A stretch of DNA of 59,222 bases from Pseudomonadota bacterium (GTDB lineage Bacteria > Pseudomonadota > Alphaproteobacteria > Sphingomonadales > SMXR01): assembly GCA_022566215.1 (NCBI GenBank), contig JADFJJ010000007.1, positions 1 through 59,222 of the forward strand, in the 5' to 3' direction. Both the position numbers and the translations under genes were made by a program. The notes beneath the pieces were generated by a model, which saw only the letters and a list, made by a program, of their open reading frames with translations, made no database searches and was not told where the DNA came from. Positions 53,750 to 59,222 of this stretch are shown here, piece after piece; positions within the stretch are counted from its first letter, which is position 1, and every line of letters starts with the position of its first letter.

Positions 53750-54448
53750 TTAGTAACCACCGCCCCCGTCAGACTTGATTTTAATCCGTTCAGTGACGCC
53801 GCTTTCTCCCGGAAAGTTGGTAAACATGGCGCGGACCAGAACCGGCATAATTTTTGTCAGGTTCTTTTCCCGCCCAACGCTTTTCACCAGACCCTCGAAC
53901 AAAACCCCGCCGCCGTTCCGCTCAATCACCATCTCCAGGGCGCGCTCGTAGACAGTGTATGCAGTCCGGTAAGAAGAATACCCCAACCCATAGCCATAAC
54001 CATAACCAAAGCCATGACCGCGGTAACCAAGGGAGCCGTAATAAGAGTAATTATAATGGGGGTAATAATAATAGGGAAGGCCGCCATAATAGTGTCCGCC
54101 ATGGTAATAAAACCCGCCAAAGAAGGGGCCGGGATAGGCTGTCCGCCGGGTTCTTGCAATCGGCGGGGAAACAGCGTAATCAATTTTTACAATAATCTCA
54201 GGGGTTTCGGTCCCGGCCGGGGTATAGCCTTCCATTCTCAAATGCTCGCTTATTAATGCCGCATAGCTTTTCAGCTCAAGACTGCCTTTTTTGTCCTCGT
54301 TTTTGGCGATGATAATAAAGGTTTCCCCGCGCGCCCCGGTCAGCTCATGAAAACGGGTGACGTCGGCGCGGTAGGTGGTGGCGCAGGCCCCGAGCAACAG
54401 AATTCCCAGAACCAGAAGTCCAAAAGATTTGATTTTGCCTGACATCAT
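53750..54448 (-). CDS. DUF4136-type lipoprotein with Tyr/Gly-rich segment
   Basis: A 232-residue lipoprotein. The N-terminus MMSGKIKSFGLLVLGILLLGACATTY has a lipobox (LLGAC). The first and last parts resemble DUF4136 proteins (TFIIIAKNEDKKGSLELKSYAALISEHLRMEGY and YERALEMVIERNGGGVLFEGLVKS). Between about residues 115 and 165 lies a low-complexity run of Tyr, Gly and His (GGFYYHGGHYYGGLPYYYY, then GFGYGYGYGLGY). Envelope location is likely; function is unknown. It lies just downstream of trpS in the same orientation. Confidence 0.72.
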   Translation of the reverse strand: MMSGKIKSFGLLVLGILLLGACATTYRADVTRFHELTGARGETFIIIAKNEDKKGSLELKSYAALISEHLRMEGYTPAGTETPEIIVKIDYAVSPPIARTRRTAYPGPFFGGFYYHGGHYYGGLPYYYYPHYNYSYYGSLGYRGHGFGYGYGYGLGYSSYRTAYTVYERALEMVIERNGGGVLFEGLVKSVGREKNLTKIMPVLVRAMFTNFPGESGVTERIKIKSDGGGGY

Positions 54449-54507
54449 ATTTCTACCTTGACTCAAATTATAAAACATCGCAGGTGAATACACAATGAAC
54501 GGGGGGC

Positions 54508-55536
54508 TTAAGAAGTGAGGCCGATGATCCGGTGGACCTCTTTCAGGATCGGCGCGGCCAGGTCATTGGCCCGCTCGGCGCCCGCCGCCAGGATGCCGTC
54601 AATATAGGCCGGATCGCCTTTCAGGCGTGACATTTCCGCTGTAATTGGGGCCAGTTTCTCCACCGCAAGTTCGCTCAGGGCGGCCTTGAATTCGGCAAAC
54701 CCCTTGCCGCTAAATTCCTGGCACACGCGCTTTAGCGGGAGATCCGCAAGGGCGCTGTAAATGGTTACCAGATTGAGCGCTTCAGGCCGGTCTTTAAGGG
54801 CCTCCAGGTTGTCCGGGATCGGGTCGGCGTCGGTCCGCGCCTTGCGGATTTTTTTGGCGATGGCGCCGGCATCGTCGGTCAGGTTGATGCGCGAGTAATC
54901 GGAAGGATCGGATTTGCTCATTTTCTGCCTGCCGTCCCTGAGCGACATAATCCTGGCCCCTTCCTCGAGAATCGCCGGTTCAACGATTGGAAAAAAGTCG
55001 ACCCCGAAGTCATTGTTGAATTTCTGGGCGATGTCGCGGGTCAGCTCGAGGTGCTGTTTCTGGTCCTGGCCGACCGGGACCCGGGTCGCCTTGTACAAGA
55101 GGATGTCGGCGGCCATCAGGGTCGGGTAGATATAGAGGCCGACGCTGGCCCGTTCCTTGTGCTTGCCGGCCTTGTCCTTGAACTGGGTCATGCGGTTGAG
55201 CCAGCCGAGGCGCGCCACACAGTTGAATATCCAGGCCAGCTCGGCGTGCGCCGGAACCTGGCTTTGGCTGAACAGGATGCTTGCCTCCGGGTCGATCCCG
55301 GAGGCGATATAGGCCGCCGCGGCATCCCGGACATTGTCCCTTAAGGTCTCCGGGTCCTGAAAGGTGGTGATCGCGTGCAGGTCGACAACGCAGTAAATGC
55401 AGTCATAATCCGCCTGCATGCGAGCCCAGTTCCGGAACGCGCCCAGGTAATTTCCCAGGTGCATGTTGCCGGTCGGCTGGGCCCCGGAAAAAACCCGCTC
55501 ACGGGCCTTCATTTTCTTGCTCTGGTCGTTTGCCAT
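54508..55536 (-). CDS. trpS: Tryptophan-tRNA ligase
   Basis: Class I aminoacyl-tRNA synthetase. The 342-residue protein shows the ATP motif in [17 protein letters not shown] (HLGN, the HIGH equivalent) near residues 19-35, the specificity segment [11 protein letters not shown] and the KMSKS loop [13 protein letters not shown] near 205-217. The C-terminal anticodon region is normal. It is preceded by murJ, 50 bp upstream, as in the conserved cluster. Confidence 0.96.
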   Translation of the reverse strand: MANDQSKKMKARERVFSGAQPTGNMHLGNYLGAFRNWARMQADYDCIYCVVDLHAITTFQDPETLRDNVRDAAAAYIASGIDPEASILFSQSQVPAHAELAWIFNCVARLGWLNRMTQFKDKAGKHKERASVGLYIYPTLMAADILLYKATRVPVGQDQKQHLELTRDIAQKFNNDFGVDFFPIVEPAILEEGARIMSLRDGRQKMSKSDPSDYSRINLTDDAGAIAKKIRKARTDADPIPDNLEALKDRPEALNLVTIYSALADLPLKRVCQEFSGKGFAEFKAALSELAVEKLAPITAEMSRLKGDPAYIDGILAAGAERANDLAAPILKEVHRIIGLTS

Positions 55537-55586
55537 ACCCTGATACCCCTATTATTGCCGCTGCTTCGACGCAAGGGGAAAATGCT

Positions 55587-57155
55587 CTATCCGCTGGGCC
55601 CTTTTCCTGAAAACAGCTGGCGGGCCTCGGCGATGCTGAGCGCCCCGGTCAGGCGCGCCGCGCCGCCGTAGACCAAAAGCCCTATGAGAACCAGAGCGAG
55701 GAGCGCCGCCGCCCCCTCGAAGGTCCCCCTCGCGAAGGAGGGGGCCAGAAGTCTGGATGCAGCCCACAGCACCGCCCCCATCAGCAGGCTTGAGCCAATA
55801 ATTTTCAGCACCCTTCGTTTAAGCCTTTTATCGACCCTGAAATAACCCCGCCGGGCCAGGTAGAGATACAGCAGCGTGACGTTGACCCAGGAGGCGATGG
55901 CGGTCGCCAATGCCAGGCCGACATGGGCCAGGAACTGCATCAGCACGATGTTCAGGACGAAATTGACCCCGATGCTGATCAGGCCGAACTTGACCGGCGT
56001 TCGGGTGTCTTTCCGGGAATAGTAGGCCGGGACCAGAACCTTGACCAGGACGTAGGCCGGAAGACCAATAACATAGGCCATCAATGCCTTTGAAGTCGCA
56101 AGGGTATCAGAGGCAACGAATTCCCCGCGCTGGAAAAGAACCGCAATCATTTCAAAAGAAATTATAAAAAGGGCAAATGCGGCGGGAATAGTCAAAAAAA
56201 GCGCCGCCTCCATTGCCCGGTTTTGCTCAAAAATTGCCTGCTTTTTGTTTCCCGCGCCGAGCGAACGGCTCAAGGCCGGCAGCAGCACCGTCCCGACCGC
56301 CACCCCGATGACCCCGATCGGCAGCTGGTTCAGCCGGTCGGCATAGTAGAGAAAGGAAAGCGATCCCTGCGGCAAAAACGAGCTTAACACCACATCCACT
56401 ATCAGGTTGATCTGCATGACCCCGGCGCCAAACGCCACCGGCGCCATGACCCGGCCCAGCTCCCTGACCCTGGGGGTCAGTTTGGGCCACAGCAGCTTTG
56501 GCCGGAACCCGGCCCTGGACAAGCCCCACAGCATCCACACCAGCTGGATAATCCCGGCCAGCGTCACCGCCCGGGCCAGCGCATGGCCGGTTAAAATGGC
56601 GTTGTCATGGAAAAAAATCATCGCGGTGATCAGGGTCAGGTTCATCAAAATCGGCGCCGCGGCGCCGGCCGCGAACCGGCCCAGCCCGTTCAGGACGCCC
56701 CCCAGCAGGGCGACGATCGAGATCAGCATCAGGTAGGGGAAGGTCATGCGGGAAAATTCAATCGCCAGATCAAATTTGTCCGGCTCTTCCATAAAACCCG
56801 GGGCCAGCAAGATCATCACCCACGGCATGGCGACCTGCATGACCACCGTGAACGCCAGCAAAATGCTGATCAGCACGCTTAGGGATTCCTCGGCGAAACG
56901 CTCCGCCAACTTTCTTTTTTCGGCGTCCTTGCCGCTCCCCAGCAGGCCGCAAAAAATGGGGACGAAGGCCGCGCTGAAGGCCCCTTCGGCAAACAGGCGG
57001 CGGAAAAAATTGGGCAGCTTGAAGGCGACAAAGAAAACGTCTGAAACCAGCCCGGCGCCAAGGAATTTGGCGATCAGGATATCGCGGGCAAAGCCCAGAA
57101 AGCGGCTGATCAGGGTAAGCCCGCTGAAAGTGGATATCGATTTTATTAATGACAT
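55587..57155 (-). CDS. murJ: Lipid II flippase MurJ
   Basis: Moves lipid II across the inner membrane for peptidoglycan synthesis. The 522-residue protein has about 14 membrane helices of the MOP superfamily. The N-terminus MSLIKSISTFSGLTLISRFLGFARDILIA is the family start, with the conserved Arg-Phe-Leu-Gly-Phe-Arg patch. FFRRLFAEGAFSAAFVPIF, with the essential arginines, follows. It ends just before trpS and begins 22 bp after glnD. Confidence 0.95.
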   Translation of the reverse strand: MSLIKSISTFSGLTLISRFLGFARDILIAKFLGAGLVSDVFFVAFKLPNFFRRLFAEGAFSAAFVPIFCGLLGSGKDAEKRKLAERFAEESLSVLISILLAFTVVMQVAMPWVMILLAPGFMEEPDKFDLAIEFSRMTFPYLMLISIVALLGGVLNGLGRFAAGAAAPILMNLTLITAMIFFHDNAILTGHALARAVTLAGIIQLVWMLWGLSRAGFRPKLLWPKLTPRVRELGRVMAPVAFGAGVMQINLIVDVVLSSFLPQGSLSFLYYADRLNQLPIGVIGVAVGTVLLPALSRSLGAGNKKQAIFEQNRAMEAALFLTIPAAFALFIISFEMIAVLFQRGEFVASDTLATSKALMAYVIGLPAYVLVKVLVPAYYSRKDTRTPVKFGLISIGVNFVLNIVLMQFLAHVGLALATAIASWVNVTLLYLYLARRGYFRVDKRLKRRVLKIIGSSLLMGAVLWAASRLLAPSFARGTFEGAAALLALVLIGLLVYGGAARLTGALSIAEARQLFSGKGPSG

Positions 57156-57177
57156 TCAGACGTCCCTTACACGCTTC

Positions 57178-59222
57178 CTACGGTTTTTTCCCGGTGATGG
57201 CTTGGCGCAGGGCCGTCTCCATTTCATCCAGCTTTTTCGGGTCCAGTATTTTTTTTCCGTCCCGGTCCTGAAGATAAAATACATCCACCGCCCGGTCGCC
57301 GAAGGTGGCAACATGGGCATTGAAAATGGCACAACCATGGCGGACCAGGACCTGGGCCAATTCATGCAGAAGGCCTATCTTGTCCCGGCCCTTGACCTCA
57401 AGAAGCGTAAAGGCGCTGCTGACCTGGTTATCAAAACGGACCCGGGAGGGAACCTCGAAGACTGCCCTCCGGTCCCTGATCAGGCTTTTTTTCCTGACAA
57501 TTTGGAAGGATTGAAGTTCATCCACGGCCAGGGACCGAAGGACGGTTTTCAGTTTTTTTTGTTTTTCCTTCGAGGAAAACAAATCGCTGGGCGGGTTTTC
57601 GACGACAAAACTGGTCAGCCGCCGCCGGTCGGTCAGGGTAAAGCCCCGGGCGTCCAGAATATTGATGCCGAACGAGGCCAGCGCCCCCGCCAGGTTTGAA
57701 AACAGCCCCGATCCGTCCTGTGAGACGACGCTGACGCGGAAAATTTCCGAACCTTCCTGGGGGCCAATTTCAACCGCGATTTTATTTCCCGAATGGCGTT
57801 TCACCAGCACCGCCTCCTTGGCCTGGATCGAGGTCCGGTCGGCCATCCAGTAATTCTCCGGGAACAGCGCCAGTAAATCTTTCAGGCCGCTCACCCGCTC
57901 TTTTTTCAGGACCCTGGCCAGGGCTTCCTTTTTTTCCCTGTTTTGCGCGGCTCTGGCTTTTTTGATGCTTTCCTGGGAGAACCAGGGCTTGGAAATTTCG
58001 TATAAATCCGACAGCAGCCGATGTTTCCAGGCGGTCCAGATTTTAGGCCCGACAGCCATGATGTCGGCAATGGTCAAAACCGCCAGCAGGCGCAGCCGTT
58101 CCAGGGTTTTGACCTTTTTGGTAAAGGTTTTAATGGTCTCGTCGTCCGACAGGTCGCGCTTGAAGGCAACGTTGCTCATCAAAAGATGGTCCCGAACCAG
58201 CCACGCCACCAGGTCGGTCTCCCCCTTGGTAAAACCAAGCCGGGGGCAGAGCCCATGGGCGATCTGCTCGCCAAGCTCGGAATGGTCGCCGCCCCGGCCC
58301 TTGGCGATATCGTGCAGGAACAGCGCCATATAAAGCGCGGACCGTGACATGATGGTCCCGGTGATTTCCGAACCCAGGGTCTGAACCTCGTTCAGTTGCC
58401 CTTTTTCAATCCGCGCCAAAATGCCGATTGCGCGGATGGTATGCTCATCGACGGTATAATAATGGTACATGTCGTGCTGGGTCTGGGCCACCGCGCGGCC
58501 GAAATCGGTAATAAAGCGGCCCAGAACCCCGGCTTCGTTCATGCGTCTTAAGGAGGTTTCCGGATCATGGCGGGAGGTCAGCACCTCCATAAAGGCGTCA
58601 CCCGCCGCCGGATCGCGCCGCAGCCGGGCATCGATCAGCTGCCGGTGACTGGTGATCAATTTCAGGGCATCGGGGTGGATATCGTAGCCATGGCGGTCGG
58701 CGACCGCAAAAATCCGGATCATGTTGGCGGGATTTTTCTGAAAATCCTTTTTGTCGGCAACCGTCAGGCGCCCGCCCACCAGCCGGAATCCCTCGACCTT
58801 GGTTTTCAGGGGCAGCGGCGCCCAGTCCAGCAGACTTTTTTTCTGGTGGCGCTCTTCCAGCAGGGCGCAAAAAATCCGGGTCAGGTCACCGACATCCTTG
58901 GCGATCAGGAAGTAATGCTTCATGAAGCGTTCGACCTTGTTGAGGCCGGGGTGATCCTGATACCGGAACTCTTTCGCCAGCGCCAGCTGCATATCAAAGG
59001 TCACCCGTTCCTCCGCCCGTCCATTCAGCAAGTGCAAATGCTGGCGCACCGTCCACAGAAAATTTTCCGCCCGCCGGAACGTTCCAAGCTCCTTGCTGGT
59101 CAAAATTTTCTTGAGGACCAGGCCGGAGATATCCTCAACCCGGTACAGGAACCGCGCCAGCCAGAACAGGGTATGGAGATCCCGAAGCCCCCCTTTGCCC
59201 TCCTTCAGGTTGGGCTCCACCA
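57178..59222 (-). CDS. glnD: [Protein-PII] uridylyltransferase/uridylyl-removing enzyme, 5'-truncated by window
   Basis: Sensor of glutamine that uridylylates and deuridylylates PII proteins, controlling nitrogen metabolism. Only the C-terminal 680 or so residues are present; the gene continues past 59222, so the nucleotidyltransferase active site (GSxAR...) lies outside. Visible are NLKEGKGGLRDLHTLFWLAR (end of the transferase part), the HD hydrolase domain with HDIAKGRGGDHSELG and two C-terminal ACT domains (VSVVSQDGSGLFSNLAGALAS and VKGRDKIGLLHELAQVLV). The ATG reported by the track at 59220 is a GTG internal to the gene. Confidence 0.95.
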   Translation of the reverse strand, partial: VEPNLKEGKGGLRDLHTLFWLARFLYRVEDISGLVLKKILTSKELGTFRRAENFLWTVRQHLHLLNGRAEERVTFDMQLALAKEFRYQDHPGLNKVERFMKHYFLIAKDVGDLTRIFCALLEERHQKKSLLDWAPLPLKTKVEGFRLVGGRLTVADKKDFQKNPANMIRIFAVADRHGYDIHPDALKLITSHRQLIDARLRRDPAAGDAFMEVLTSRHDPETSLRRMNEAGVLGRFITDFGRAVAQTQHDMYHYYTVDEHTIRAIGILARIEKGQLNEVQTLGSEITGTIMSRSALYMALFLHDIAKGRGGDHSELGEQIAHGLCPRLGFTKGETDLVAWLVRDHLLMSNVAFKRDLSDDETIKTFTKKVKTLERLRLLAVLTIADIMAVGPKIWTAWKHRLLSDLYEISKPWFSQESIKKARAAQNREKKEALARVLKKERVSGLKDLLALFPENYWMADRTSIQAKEAVLVKRHSGNKIAVEIGPQEGSEIFRVSVVSQDGSGLFSNLAGALASFGINILDARGFTLTDRRRLTSFVVENPPSDLFSSKEKQKKLKTVLRSLAVDELQSFQIVRKKSLIRDRRAVFEVPSRVRFDNQVSSAFTLLEVKGRDKIGLLHELAQVLVRHGCAIFNAHVATFGDRAVDVFYLQDRDGKKILDPKKLDEMETALRQAITGKKP

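Overview
This 59 kb window is chromosomal core DNA of an alphaproteobacterium. The evidence is gene order rather than a single marker. The run glnD-murJ-trpS-uspA-nfu-tsaB-mucR-fur-miaB-phoH-ybeY-hlyC-lnt-HTH-metK-trmB-rimP-nusA-infB-rbfA-truB-rpsO-pnp, the block dnaA-rpsT-(enoyl-CoA hydratase)-mutM-ubiE-ubiB-coaBC-dut, a MucR/Ros regulator, a DUF3126 protein and a Fur of the alphaproteobacterial type all point that way. The DNA is moderately GC-rich, with a few AT-rich intergenic islands. I cannot place it below class level.

Layout. (1) 1-3.0 kb: start of a probable rmuC, then def-fmt-truA on the plus strand. (2) 2.4-7.8 kb, minus strand: a small membrane protein, dapD, a HAD nucleotidase, engB (frameshifted), yidC, yidD, rnpA and rpmH. 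This is the classical rpmH-rnpA-yidC membrane-insertion and RNase P cluster. (3) 8-16.4 kb: a less conserved stretch with a DUF547 protein, an orphan histidine kinase, a lipoprotein, tRNA-Arg(ACG) abutted by palindromic repeats, a CPA2 antiporter with a coupled small ORF, DUF3126, a SleB-like hydrolase, an ankyrin protein, SCO1 and a YcgN-family protein. (4) 16.4-26.1 kb, minus strand: dnaA, dnaN, recF, gyrB (replication initiation, clamp, repair, topology), with rpsT, an enoyl-CoA hydratase, a small secreted protein and mutM upstream. (5) 26.2-31.5 kb, plus strand: ubiE-ubiB (ubiquinone), coaBC (CoA), dut, moeB and an SH3 protein. (6) 31.5-59.2 kb, entirely minus strand: the long translation/envelope super-cluster listed above, ending inside glnD at the window edge.

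The genes are mostly housekeeping: protein N-terminal processing, initiation factors and ribosome maturation, tRNA modification, DNA replication, cofactor synthesis, membrane protein insertion and lipoprotein maturation. I found no CRISPR array, no transposase or integrase and no obvious new multigene defence or biosynthetic system.

The points most worth a second look are: an apparent 2-nt deletion in the normally essential engB; the erosion of rimI to a 40-codon stub fused behind tsaB; a MucR protein that has lost both zinc-binding histidines; a compact structured leader in front of metK; an intrinsic terminator inside the rimP-nusA-infB leader and another between rpmH and rnpA; a cysteine-rich tail on a nitronate-monooxygenase-like protein; palindromic elements beside tRNA-Arg; and a 742-bp structured gap between dnaA and rpsT.
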